The notes beneath the pieces are model-generated. The model saw only the letters and a list, made by a program, of their open reading frames with translations. It searched no databases and was not told where the DNA came from. From the NCBI GenBank assembly GCA_903831165.1, contig CAIKWV010000194.1:1-8736 (forward strand): a DNA stretch of 8,736 nucleotides, written 5' to 3'. Positions 1 through 7,467 of the stretch are shown in pieces; positions within the stretch are counted from its first letter, which is position 1; each line of letters begins with the position of its first letter. This DNA comes from an uncultured cyanobacterium (GTDB lineage: Bacteria > Cyanobacteriota > Cyanobacteriia > PCC-6307 > Cyanobiaceae). Made by a program: the position numbers and the translations under genes.

Positions 1-531
1 GTCGCGGGACGCGATGCGCTTCTGGATCTGCACCTGCAACTTGACCAGCGCCTCCTGGCTCTTGGCCACGACGATGCAGCCGGTCGTGTCCTTGTCGAGC
101 CGATGCACGATGCCGGGGCGCATCTCGCCGCCGATGCCGGGCAGGTCGGGGCAGTGATGCAGCAGACCATTGACCAGCGTTCCATCCTTGTTGCCCGGGG
201 CCGGGTGCACCGTGAGGCCGGCGGGCTTGTTGAGCACGATCAGATGTTCGTCCTCGTAGAGCACGTCCAGGGACATGGCCTGGGCCAGCAGATAGGGCAG
301 CGGCTCCGGCGGCGGCATCCACAGCTCGACCCTGTCAGTGGTGCGCAGGGGCGTCTTGGCGCGACCGGTGCTGCCATTGACCCGCACATAGCCGGCATCG
401 ATGAACTTCTGGATGCGGGCGCGGCTCTGCTCCGGGCGCTGGGCCACCAGCCAGCGATCCAGCCGCATCGGCAGCGGCCTGGGGTAGTGGAGCGTCAGCA
501 GTTCACCCTCTCCTTCGCCGAAGTTGCTCAT
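1..531 (-). CDS. rluD: RluD-type 23S rRNA pseudouridine synthase, N-terminal part (3' end beyond the window)
   Basis: This enzyme isomerises uridines to pseudouridine in large-subunit rRNA in the cytoplasm. The reverse strand reads open from ATG at 531-529 to base 1 (177 codons). An N-terminal S4 RNA-binding domain comes first (about residues 18-75, with RLDRWLVAQ and RARIQKFIDAGYVRVNG). The catalytic domain follows, beginning near LDVLYEDEHLIVLNKPAG. The active-site motif HRLDKDTTG is present, with the catalytic Asp at about residue 146 (codon 96-94). The start is chosen because family members begin just before GEGELLTL; a weak GGGA lies about 7 bases upstream. The frame stays open further upstream to an ATG at 660-658, but that extension does not resemble the family. 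In direction and order it would follow ylqF (7943-8736), its usual neighbour in picocyanobacteria as I recall. The family is near certain; exact target uridines are not readable here. Confidence 0.94.
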   Translation of the reverse strand, partial: MSNFGEGEGELLTLHYPRPLPMRLDRWLVAQRPEQSRARIQKFIDAGYVRVNGSTGRAKTPLRTTDRVELWMPPPEPLPYLLAQAMSLDVLYEDEHLIVLNKPAGLTVHPAPGNKDGTLVNGLLHHCPDLPGIGGEMRPGIVHRLDKDTTGCIVVAKSQEALVKLQVQIQKRIASRD

Positions 532-890
532 GGCCAGTCCCAGAGAACGACGGGGCGAAGCAGCCCGCTGAAGCCAGGACTGGGACGGGGCGATTTGGCA
601 GGCTGGGGCAGGACGCAGGGCAAGGCAAACCAATGGCGGGAGCAAGGACCGCCAAATCATGGAGCCGATCCTAGGGACAACCGCTGGCACGACATCCCGA
701 CCGGATGACCGCAGGGCCAGGGGAGACAGCGGTCTCGACAGACCAAGGGGAAAGCCTGCGAGGGGCTTGGGCCGTTCCGTGTACGTCGGACGTGGGCCAG
801 AACAAGGCCGTCAGCAATGGCACAAAGCCGCATTTGACAGACTGGGACGTCAAACCAAGCTGCATAAACTCGGTCAACCGCAGATCACCG
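532..890. other. Intergenic region between divergent rluD and the efflux operon
   Basis: No gene is convincing in these 359 bases. The adaptor reading frame is open on the plus strand back to an ATG at 705, but the extra 62 residues are polar, resemble nothing I know, and would put the signal peptide deep inside the protein. The rluD frame is likewise open on the minus strand to an ATG at 660-658. A small perfect hairpin (5 bp stem, 723-727 with 732-736, 4-base loop) and a 7 bp inverted repeat (534-540 with 577-583) are present, but neither has a T-tract, so neither is called a terminator. A perfect TTGACA at 834-839 is the only promoter-like element seen. Promoters for both rluD and the efflux operon should lie here, because the genes diverge. 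Confidence 0.6.
834..870 (+). promoter_or_regulatory. Candidate promoter for the efflux operon (weak)
   Basis: A perfect -35 hexamer TTGACA lies at 834-839. Only poor -10 matches follow: CATAAA at 863-868 or TAAACT at 865-870, each 4 of 6, with an overlong spacer of 23-25 bases. Its interest is its position: a transcript starting near 875 would suit translation from the TTG at 891 and exclude the ATG at 705. The hexamer alone could occur by chance. Confidence 0.22.
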
Positions 891-1961
891 TTGTTGAAAC
901 CCAGAACAGCTGATCGGCGGCCGGCGGCGGCCGTCCTGAGCTGCCTGGTTGTGGTTTCGGCAGGGGCCAGCGGATGCCGGCCGGCGGCCGTGGCCACCAC
1001 GCCGCTAAAGCAGGTCCAGCTTGTTCAAGCCCGGCAACAGAACCTGCCCAACACGGTCACCTATCAATCCACCGTGACGGCGATCCATGAGATCCCGATG
1101 AGCCCGGAGATTGACGGACGGATCGTGGCGATGCCGATGCGGGAAGGGCAGCTCGTCAAGGCGGGCACCCTGCTGTACACCCTGGACCAGCTGCCGCTGG
1201 AATCCCAGGCCAGGGCGGACCAGGCCGTGGCCGAAAATGCCAGGCTCAATGCCCTGCGCTTCGTGGGCGCCAACTTTTCAGGGGCTGTTTCCAATAAGGA
1301 AAGCGCCGATTACGTTGCCACGGCAAAGCAGACCCAGGAGATCTTCCGCTCCCGAAAAGCCACACTGGCCTACAAATACGTCCGGGCGCCGATTGATGGA
1401 CAGCTGGGAGCCATCAACAACAAACTCGGCGATTACGTCACGGCAGGCACAGCCGTGACCAAGCTGGTGGATAACCGACGGATCTGGATCTCCATCGACG
1501 TACCGGCCGCCCTGGGCCACCGCCTGCGGCTCGGGCAACGGGTGCAGGTCAAGGCCCCGGGTCTGACCTCCGAACTGGGCCGGGCACTGGTCACCTTCGT
1601 CGCCCCCGAGCTGGATGAACAGCGCCAGACCGTGCTGGTGCGGGCCACCCTCGACAACCCGAGCGGCGTGCTGCGCCACAACCAGAGGGTGGAGGCCATC
1701 CTGGAGTTTGGCCAGCGCACCCAGACCACGATTCCGGCCACCGCCACCCAACTGCAGGCGGGGCAGAGCTTCGTTTTTGTGGCCCAACCCCAGGGCCAAG
1801 GGCGCTACAAACTGGAACAGCGGCCGGTGCAGCTGGGACTGCCCCAGAACGGCCATTTTCCGGTGCTCTCAGGCCTCGAGGCGGGCGACACGGTGGTGGT
1901 CGGCAACCTTGCTGAACTCAACAATGGGGCCACCGTTGCGGCCGCGAGGGCTGGACAGTGA
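891..1961 (+). CDS. RND efflux periplasmic adaptor (membrane fusion protein, HlyD/AcrA family), probable lipoprotein
   Basis: The adaptor bridges the RND pump in the inner membrane and the outer-membrane channel. Taking TTG at 891 as start gives 356 residues. A signal peptide ends in a lipobox, ASGC, with the acylated Cys at residue 29 (codon 975-977). Then come a beta strand with IHEIPMSPEIDGRI, the first lipoyl half (VKAGTLLYTLD), a helical hairpin, the second lipoyl half (VRAPIDGQLGAINNKLGDYV), a beta-barrel domain and a membrane-proximal domain ending near residue 350. The frame is open back to ATG 705, but that start would leave about 90 residues before the lipobox Cys, so TTG 891 (or 894) is preferred; no good ribosome-binding site supports either. 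The hairpin, about 60 residues, looks shorter than in AcrA. Its tip keeps Arg and Ser of the channel-contact pattern R-x3-L-x6-S, but the Leu is Ala (RFVGANFSGAVS). The stop overlaps the pump start. Family certain, start unsure. Confidence 0.9.
   Translation: MLKPRTADRRPAAAVLSCLVVVSAGASGCRPAAVATTPLKQVQLVQARQQNLPNTVTYQSTVTAIHEIPMSPEIDGRIVAMPMREGQLVKAGTLLYTLDQLPLESQARADQAVAENARLNALRFVGANFSGAVSNKESADYVATAKQTQEIFRSRKATLAYKYVRAPIDGQLGAINNKLGDYVTAGTAVTKLVDNRRIWISIDVPAALGHRLRLGQRVQVKAPGLTSELGRALVTFVAPELDEQRQTVLVRATLDNPSGVLRHNQRVEAILEFGQRTQTTIPATATQLQAGQSFVFVAQPQGQGRYKLEQRPVQLGLPQNGHFPVLSGLEAGDTVVVGNLAELNNGATVAAARAGQ
1946..1961 (+). promoter_or_regulatory. Ribosome-binding site and GTGA stop/start overlap between adaptor and pump
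   Basis: GAGGG at 1946-1950 lies 7 bases before the GTG at 1958-1960, and the adaptor stop TGA occupies 1959-1961. This GTGA arrangement is typical of translational coupling and makes it very likely that adaptor and pump are one transcript with matched synthesis. It also fixes the pump start: the following residues (MSLADAFIRRPVLSSV) match the usual RND N-terminus. Confidence 0.75.
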
Positions 1962-4900
1962 GCCTGGCCGATGCCTTCATTCGCCGGCCTGTCCTCAGTT
2001 CGGTCTGCAGCATCCTGATCCTGCTGATGGGCAGCATCTCGTTCATGAGCCTGCCGATCGAAGCCCTGCCCAACATCGGGCCGCCGACCGTGCTGGTGAC
2101 CACCACCTTTCCCGGTGCCGATGCGATCACGATCGAGAAAACCGTGACGGCGCCGCTGGAGGAGCAGATCAACGGCGTACCGGGAATGGATTACATCTCC
2201 TCCAACAGTGATAACGACGGCAATTGCGTCATCAATGTCTTCTTCAAGGCCGGCACCGATATCAACGGCGCCGAGACCAATGTCCTGAACCGGGTCCAGA
2301 CCGCCCTCGCCCAGCTACCGGACCCCGTCAACAAACAGGGCGTGACCGTTCAGGCCACATCAAGCACTTATCTGTTGATCTATGCCATCACCTCGGCCAA
2401 TGGCAACTATGCCACCACCTATCTCAACGGCCTGGCCCAAGACAAACTCGTCTACCCCCTCAGTCGCGCCGATGGGGTGGGTCAGGTGGTGGTGCTGGGC
2501 AGCGCGCCGCCGGCCTATCGGCTCTGGCTCAATCCATTCCGGTTGGCCCGCTACAACCTTTCGCCCCAGATGGTGACTAGGGCCCTGCGGGAGAACAACA
2601 TTGTGCAGGTCGGTGGATCCCTCGGCAACCTGCCCGCCCTGCATCCCGCAGGCACCGGCTATCCAATCGTGATCAAGGGCAATCTGGAAAATGTTGACGC
2701 CCTCAACAACCTACCAATTGCCCGTGCCCCCGATGGCACACTAATTCATCTCAGCGATATTGGCCATGCCGAATATGGCATGCAGAACTACAACACCTAC
2801 GCCCTCAATGTCAGCAACGGCAAGCCCTCGGTGGCCTTTGGGGTGGTGCCCCTGCCTTCAGCCAATGCCCTGACCACATCAGCGGCAGCCCAGGCGGTGA
2901 TCAACCAGTTCCAGAAAACCCTACCTGAAGGAATCGAGCTAAAAAAAGTCTACAACACCGCCGACTATGTGAATGCGTCGGTCAATAACACCAAAGTAGC
3001 TCTCGCCGACGCGCTGGTACTGGTGCTGCTGATCATCTTCCTGTTTCTACAGGATTGGCGTGCCACCCTGGTACCCACCCTGGCCATGCCGATTTCACTG
3101 CTGGGGGCGATGACCTTTCTGAGCCTGGCCGGATTTTCGCTGAACGAACTGACCTTGCTGGGCATCATTCTGGCCACCGGCCTGGTGGTGGATGACGCCA
3201 TTGTGGTGGTGGAGGCCGTATCCGAACGGATCGAAGCGGGGCGACCGGCCTTGAGCGCGGCCTCCGAGGCGATGCAGGGGCTGGCCGGGCCGATCATCGC
3301 CACCGCCCTGGTGTTGCTGGCGATCTTCCTGCCGGTGACCTTCTTCCCAGGACCAACCGGGGTGATCTACCGCCAATTCGCGCTGACGATCGTCTTCGCC
3401 CTGGTGATCTCCACCTTCAATGCCCTCACCGGCAAACCGCTGCAGTCGGCGATGCTGCTTTCCGGCAATCCGCCCCAGGTTTCCGCCCGCACCTACAGCC
3501 TGGTCCTGCCGCTGCTGCTGGGTGGCTACGGCTTCTGGCGCAGCGGCTGGGTCACGGGGCTGGGCTTTGCCGTGGTCGCCTGCCTGGTCGGCGCCCGATT
3601 GCCCCAGATCTTTGCCGCCTTCAACCGGCTGCTGGCCCGGACCGCGAGAGGCCACCAGGCCCTGCTGAACCGGCTGCTGCAGAAGCACCGCATCGTTTCC
3701 GCCGGCCTGGTGCTGGCCACCCTGCTGACGGGTGTGCTGTTCACCGTGGTGCCCTCAGGGTTCGTGCCGACGGAAGATCAGGACTACATCATGGGCATCA
3801 TCCAGTTGCCGGCCCGGGCCTCACTGCAAGCCACCCGGGATGTCAGCCAGCAGGTGCAGACCATTCTCAGCAAGTATCCGATCATCACCTCCGGTCAGCT
3901 GATTTCAGGCGTTGGCTTCAATGGATCCACCCCCTATCAGGCCACCTTCCATGCCGGCCTGCTGCCGATTGATCAGCGGCCCGGCGTAAAACTCTCAGCC
4001 CAATACCTGGTCGCGGAGCTGAACAAAGAATTCTCCAAGATTACGAGCGCCAAAGTCAATGCCCAGATGCCACCTGCGGTGAATGGCTACAGCGCCCAGG
4101 GGGGACTCCAATTTCAATTCAATGATCTCAGTGGTGGCCAGATCTCCTTCAGCAACCTGCTGGGGCTGGCCCAGCAGCTGATCAACAAGGCCAAAAGCTC
4201 GGGCCTTTACTCCAGCCTCTACACCCAGTTCATCAGCGATGCCCCGGTCTGGCGTTTGGAGATGGATCGGGAACGCCTGGCCTCGCTGGACATCGACTAC
4301 AGCCAGGCCGCTGAAACAGTCGGAACCCTGCTCGGCGGTAGCTTTGTCAACCCCACCTACGAGGGCATTCAATACCGGCAGGTTTATGTGCAGGCCGAAG
4401 GGGATACGCGCAGCCAGCCCACGGACCTCTCCGGCTATTACGTGACCAATCGCCGCGGCCAGCAGATCCCGCTGGGCAACATCGCCAGCCTGAAACTGGA
4501 CAGCGCACCGCCGGTGATCAATCACTTCAACCTCAATCGCTCCATTCTGATTCAGGGCGACACCGCCCCCGGCAAGAGCAGCAGCGGCGGCCTGCAGCAG
4601 CTCGCCACTTCTTTCGGACAGCTCAATGTGCCCCAGATCGGCATGGCCTTCTCGGGACTATCGCGGGCCCAGGCCGCCATCGGCTCCCAGACAGCCCTGG
4701 TCTTCGGGCTGGGGGTGGTGGTGGCGTTCCTGGTGCTGGCGGCCCAGTACGGCAGCTACATCGATCCGCTGATCACCCTGGCCACGGTGCCGCTGGGCAT
4801 TCTCGGCGGCATCCTGTTCCTGCTGGCCCGGGGGCTGGATAACAACATCTTTGCCCAGGTGGGTCTGCTGACCCTGGTGGGTCTGGCGGCCAAGAACGGC

Positions 4901-5209
4901 ATCCTGATCGTCAGCCTGGCCAACACGAACCTGCAGCAGGGCATGGCCCCCGCTCAGGCGGCCCTGGCCGCCACCCGCTCACGCTTTCGACCGATTCTGA
5001 TGACCAGCAGCGCTGCCCTGTCGGGCTTCTTCCCGCTGGTGATCGCCACCGGTGCCAGCCAGATCAGCCAACGTTCCCTGGGGGCCGTGATCTTCGGCGG
5101 CCTGCTGGTCTCCACCCTGACCAGCCTGTTGATCGTGCCCGCCGTTTACACCACCGTGAAGAGCTTCATGGAGCGGCGACGGATTGCGCAGTCTGCTGCG
5201 GCAGGGTGA
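1958..5209 (+). CDS. RND-family proton-driven efflux pump, inner-membrane subunit (AcrB/HAE1-like)
   Basis: This is the motor and substrate-binding subunit of a tripartite exporter, a homotrimer exchanging protons for substrates. It has 1083 residues against about 1050 for AcrB. TM1 is at about 9-30, the first porter domain follows, TM2-TM6 lie at about 347-494, TM7 at about 578-600, the second porter domain follows, and TM8-TM12 at about 912-1067. The proton relay is intact: Asp412-Asp413 in TM4 (GLVVDDAIVVVE), Lys979 in TM10 (GLAAKNGILIV), Arg1009 and Thr1016 in TM11 (RFRPILMTSS). The TM6 end is unusual: FNALTGKPLQSAML where LTPAL or LSPAL is common. The TM6-TM7 linker carries about 35 extra, largely hydrophobic residues (512-548). 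The glutamate usual after ILIV in TM10 is Ser. The gene starts with GTG, coupled to the adaptor, and its last 44 bases overlap the outer-membrane factor gene on the other strand. The substrate (drug, lipid or metabolite) cannot be told. Confidence 0.96.
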   Translation: MSLADAFIRRPVLSSVCSILILLMGSISFMSLPIEALPNIGPPTVLVTTTFPGADAITIEKTVTAPLEEQINGVPGMDYISSNSDNDGNCVINVFFKAGTDINGAETNVLNRVQTALAQLPDPVNKQGVTVQATSSTYLLIYAITSANGNYATTYLNGLAQDKLVYPLSRADGVGQVVVLGSAPPAYRLWLNPFRLARYNLSPQMVTRALRENNIVQVGGSLGNLPALHPAGTGYPIVIKGNLENVDALNNLPIARAPDGTLIHLSDIGHAEYGMQNYNTYALNVSNGKPSVAFGVVPLPSANALTTSAAAQAVINQFQKTLPEGIELKKVYNTADYVNASVNNTKVALADALVLVLLIIFLFLQDWRATLVPTLAMPISLLGAMTFLSLAGFSLNELTLLGIILATGLVVDDAIVVVEAVSERIEAGRPALSAASEAMQGLAGPIIATALVLLAIFLPVTFFPGPTGVIYRQFALTIVFALVISTFNALTGKPLQSAMLLSGNPPQVSARTYSLVLPLLLGGYGFWRSGWVTGLGFAVVACLVGARLPQIFAAFNRLLARTARGHQALLNRLLQKHRIVSAGLVLATLLTGVLFTVVPSGFVPTEDQDYIMGIIQLPARASLQATRDVSQQVQTILSKYPIITSGQLISGVGFNGSTPYQATFHAGLLPIDQRPGVKLSAQYLVAELNKEFSKITSAKVNAQMPPAVNGYSAQGGLQFQFNDLSGGQISFSNLLGLAQQLINKAKSSGLYSSLYTQFISDAPVWRLEMDRERLASLDIDYSQAAETVGTLLGGSFVNPTYEGIQYRQVYVQAEGDTRSQPTDLSGYYVTNRRGQQIPLGNIASLKLDSAPPVINHFNLNRSILIQGDTAPGKSSSGGLQQLATSFGQLNVPQIGMAFSGLSRAQAAIGSQTALVFGLGVVVAFLVLAAQYGSYIDPLITLATVPLGILGGILFLLARGLDNNIFAQVGLLTLVGLAAKNGILIVSLANTNLQQGMAPAQAALAATRSRFRPILMTSSAALSGFFPLVIATGASQISQRSLGAVIFGGLLVSTLTSLLIVPAVYTTVKSFMERRRIAQSAAAG

Positions 5210-6857
5210 TCGGCAGCAGCACAGGCTGCTCGGGGCTGGTGGGCACCGGCAGCAGCTCCCGCAGCATGCGGGCATAACTGAGGTTCGCCATCGTGATCGC
5301 CATGGCCTTGTCCTCCATCGCCCGGGTGAGGCTGACGATCGTGTCACTGACATCGGTGTAATCAGCCAGGCCCAGTTGATAGCGAGCCCGCATATCCCGG
5401 AAGGCTTCCCGCGCCGCCCTCAGCGACGCCCTGGCGGCGATCACCTGGGTGAGCGAGGCCTGGTGATGAAAGAAGGCCTGCTCCAGCCGCTGACGAATGC
5501 CATTGCGCTGCTGCGCCTGTTGTTGGGCAACGCTGCTGGCCGCCGCCCGGCTGGCCTCGGCCTGACCGCGGCTGACACCGCCATCCATCAACAACCAGTT
5601 GAGACGCAATCCGGCCGCCCAGCCATAATTGCTGTTGTAGGTTTCGGGGATCACCGCCACACCACAGCAGCCGGTATTGCTGCGATTCGACTCAGTCTGG
5701 TTGTTCTGGCCGATACCCAGGGAGACAAACACACTGAGGCTGGGCAACAACGAAGCCGCCTGCTCATCAGCTTGCCTCAGCAACGCTGATCGGGCCGCCT
5801 CCAGGGCCAGGAGCTGGGGATTCTGCTGAAAACCCACGCTGAGGGTGCGGGCCAGATCCATCGGCCAGGGAGGTTGCAATTGCACCGGCTCCGTGGCCAG
5901 CAGGGTGACATCAAAGGGCACGTTCACCTGGTTGCTCAGCTGGCGCTCCTGGCTGAGCAGATCGGCCTCCACCTGGGCCAACTGGAAACGCCCCTGCTGC
6001 AGCGCCGCCTCGGCCCTGAGCCAATCGACCCGCGGCACCAGCCCGTTGACCAGGAGCGCCTTGGCCTGGTCTCGCACGGCCCGGTCATTGAACACCTGGG
6101 CCTCGCGGATGCGCTTGCGCAGCTGAGACAGCTGGATGTTGTAGTAGGTCTCGCTGATATCGAGCTGCAGCTGCCGGAGCCGATCGGCGTAGTTCTGGCT
6201 GCTGACCTCCAACCGGTCCTTGGCCTTGGCGAGGGCAGGGCCTCGAACAAAGTCAAGCAGCACATAGTTCTCACTCAGACTGACCAGACCACCAAAACTA
6301 GAGAAAAGGTCCGACTTCCAGCTCCCACTATTAACAAAGAAAGGTGAACTCGGGTCATAAATGGAGGCATTACCCACCAGGGCTTTTTCAAACATCTGGT
6401 TCTGACTGCCAAACCCCGACATCGCCAGATTCAGGGTCGGGGCATAGCGGCCCCACGCGGAGCGCACCAGAGCCCGCTGCTGCTCCACCTCAGCCCCACT
6501 CTGGGCCAGGCTGGGATCGTTGCTGACCGCCAGGGCCAGGGCCTGCGGCAGGCTGAGGCGGACGCGCTCACGCACCCTGAGGGGCCCATCACCCTGGGGA
6601 ATCGCCAGGGCCGCAGGAGCCGGCAACTGCAGCGCTTGAGCCCCCCGGCCCTGATCCCCGGCAGGGGCTTCCAGCAGCGTGTCGAAGTGCTCGAGATCCT
6701 GGAGGATGCCGCCCAGATCACGCAGCAGGCCGCTGTACACCGGAGCCTGACGAACCGCAGCGGGCGGAAGCGCCCCGGCGGGCTGCGACAGAACGAAGAG
6801 AAGGCCGGCAGGAACGATCAGCGACCATGGTCGCCAGCGCTGTGCAAGGCAGCCCAT
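5166..6857 (-). CDS. TolC-like outer-membrane efflux protein (OEP family)
   Basis: This would form the trimeric outer-membrane channel docking with the adaptor and pump. ATG at 6857-6855 gives 563 residues and a clear signal peptide (residues 1-29, cut near SQPAGA-LPP). An in-frame GTG at 6887 would add 10 polar residues and is less likely. Residues 30-100 are a cyanobacterial-style extension rich in Pro and Ala. Two OEP repeats follow: the first starts near LSLPQALALAVSNDPSL (about 101) and holds the long coiled-coil helices (residues about 205-320, including DISETYYNIQLSQLRKRIRE); the second starts near LARTLSVGFQQNPQLLAL and ends near ANLSYARMLRELL. A vicinal Cys pair (397-398, in TGCCG) sits in a likely beta-hairpin of the second repeat. 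The gene is convergent with the pump, and their 3' ends overlap by 44 bp. Placing the channel gene opposite its partners means separate transcription. Family call is strong; partnership is inferred from adjacency. Confidence 0.93.
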   Translation of the reverse strand: MGCLAQRWRPWSLIVPAGLLFVLSQPAGALPPAAVRQAPVYSGLLRDLGGILQDLEHFDTLLEAPAGDQGRGAQALQLPAPAALAIPQGDGPLRVRERVRLSLPQALALAVSNDPSLAQSGAEVEQQRALVRSAWGRYAPTLNLAMSGFGSQNQMFEKALVGNASIYDPSSPFFVNSGSWKSDLFSSFGGLVSLSENYVLLDFVRGPALAKAKDRLEVSSQNYADRLRQLQLDISETYYNIQLSQLRKRIREAQVFNDRAVRDQAKALLVNGLVPRVDWLRAEAALQQGRFQLAQVEADLLSQERQLSNQVNVPFDVTLLATEPVQLQPPWPMDLARTLSVGFQQNPQLLALEAARSALLRQADEQAASLLPSLSVFVSLGIGQNNQTESNRSNTGCCGVAVIPETYNSNYGWAAGLRLNWLLMDGGVSRGQAEASRAAASSVAQQQAQQRNGIRQRLEQAFFHHQASLTQVIAARASLRAAREAFRDMRARYQLGLADYTDVSDTIVSLTRAMEDKAMAITMANLSYARMLRELLPVPTSPEQPVLLPITLPQQTAQSVAAP

Positions 6858-7078
6858 GGCAAACCCAAGGTGTTGACATTGCACCACAGATCAAAGCTGC
6901 GGTCCGTTCAGAACTGGACAGAAGGCTGATCGGTGGGTGATTCAGCCTGTACGGCGGCCACGGGACGACGGTGGCACAGGCCTGAGCCGCGCACCTGGCT
7001 GTCCGGTACCAGCTGCTGGCTGGCGCCTGACAGGGCTGCAACCGGGATGGTGACGGCGCGGGCGGGCCCGGCCCGAGG
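6858..7078. other. Intergenic region between divergent outer-membrane factor and small plus-strand genes
   Basis: No gene is seen in these 221 bases. A TTGACA occurs on the plus strand at 6873-6878, but no -10-like hexamer follows at a usable distance, and I saw no good minus-strand promoter for the outer-membrane factor. A G+C-only hairpin (CGGGC at 7059-7063 with GCCCG at 7071-7075) lies just before the ATG at 7079. It has no T-tract and is not called a terminator. Confidence 0.5.
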
Positions 7079-7405
7079 ATGCCCGTCATCTGCGCCGACC
7101 CCGGACCGATTCCGATGCACATGGTTGCCAACTTCTGGCCCGGGGCAACGGCCAGCCAGTTCCACCAGGAAATGGCCGCCCTGCACAACAACCAGCGGCT
7201 GCCGGAGGGCTATCTGTTCCGCTCGGTGGCCGAAGTGGAGGGGGGCCTGCTGATCGTGGGTGTGTGGAGCGACAGGGACGCCTACGAGCGCTACGCGACC
7301 GAACAAATGTTCCTGCAGATTGACAAACCCGGTGGCATGGAGGGTCGCCCGATCCAACAGGCAGGATCGATCATTGCCCTGCAATCGAGCCTGCCCTGCT
7401 GCTGA
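7079..7405 (+). CDS. Small protein, probable dimeric alpha/beta-barrel (antibiotic-monooxygenase-like or stress-barrel) fold
   Basis: This is a 108-residue soluble protein without signal peptide or membrane segment. The pattern strand (HMVANFW), helix (ATASQFHQEMAALHNN), strands (GYLFRSVAEVEGGLLIVGVWSD), helix (RDAYERYATEQMF) fits one ferredoxin-like unit of the dimeric alpha/beta-barrel superfamily, where the WxDxxxxERY-type turn is common. I recognise no catalytic residues, so no reaction is proposed. It ends with two cysteines. The start is uncertain. ATG 7079 has GAGG touching the start codon and a G+C-rich hairpin (7059-7075) just before it, and the first 12 residues (MPVICADPGPIP) do not look like fold. 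ATG 7115, with GGA 9 bases upstream, or ATG 7121 would begin directly at the first strand. The next gene begins 62 bases on in the same direction and may share the transcript. Confidence is fair for a real gene, moderate for the fold. Confidence 0.62.
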   Translation: MPVICADPGPIPMHMVANFWPGATASQFHQEMAALHNNQRLPEGYLFRSVAEVEGGLLIVGVWSDRDAYERYATEQMFLQIDKPGGMEGRPIQQAGSIIALQSSLPCC

Positions 7406-7467
7406 GGGACCATCCAGCGGTGCCGCCCTGTCCCACACCTAGGATCTCAATCCAATGAGCATCGCCC

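Noticed and set aside
103..708. Plus-strand reading frame of 201 codons antisense to rluD
   Set aside because: It lies opposite a well-supported rluD frame, is rich in Gln, His, Arg and Gly as expected of antisense high-GC DNA, and shows no domain.
916..992. Repeated GCCGGCGGCCGT-like words as a regulatory repeat
   Set aside because: Both copies fall in the adaptor's signal-peptide coding region and simply encode RPAAAV and RPAAV; high G+C codon choice explains them.
3095..3688. Minus-strand reading frame of about 197 codons inside the pump gene
   Set aside because: It is antisense to conserved TM4-TM7 coding sequence of the RND pump and has a low-complexity Gln/Gly/His-rich translation.
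5660..5675. Vicinal Cys pair in the outer-membrane factor as a redox switch
   Set aside because: Two Cys codons alone are not evidence of redox control; recorded in the gene entry only.
6873..6901. TTGACA at 6873-6878 as a plus-strand promoter for the small genes
   Set aside because: No -10-like hexamer occurs 15-20 bases downstream; the region there is G+C rich.
7059..7075. G+C-rich hairpin as a rho-independent terminator
   Set aside because: No following T-tract, and no plus-strand gene ends just upstream for it to serve.
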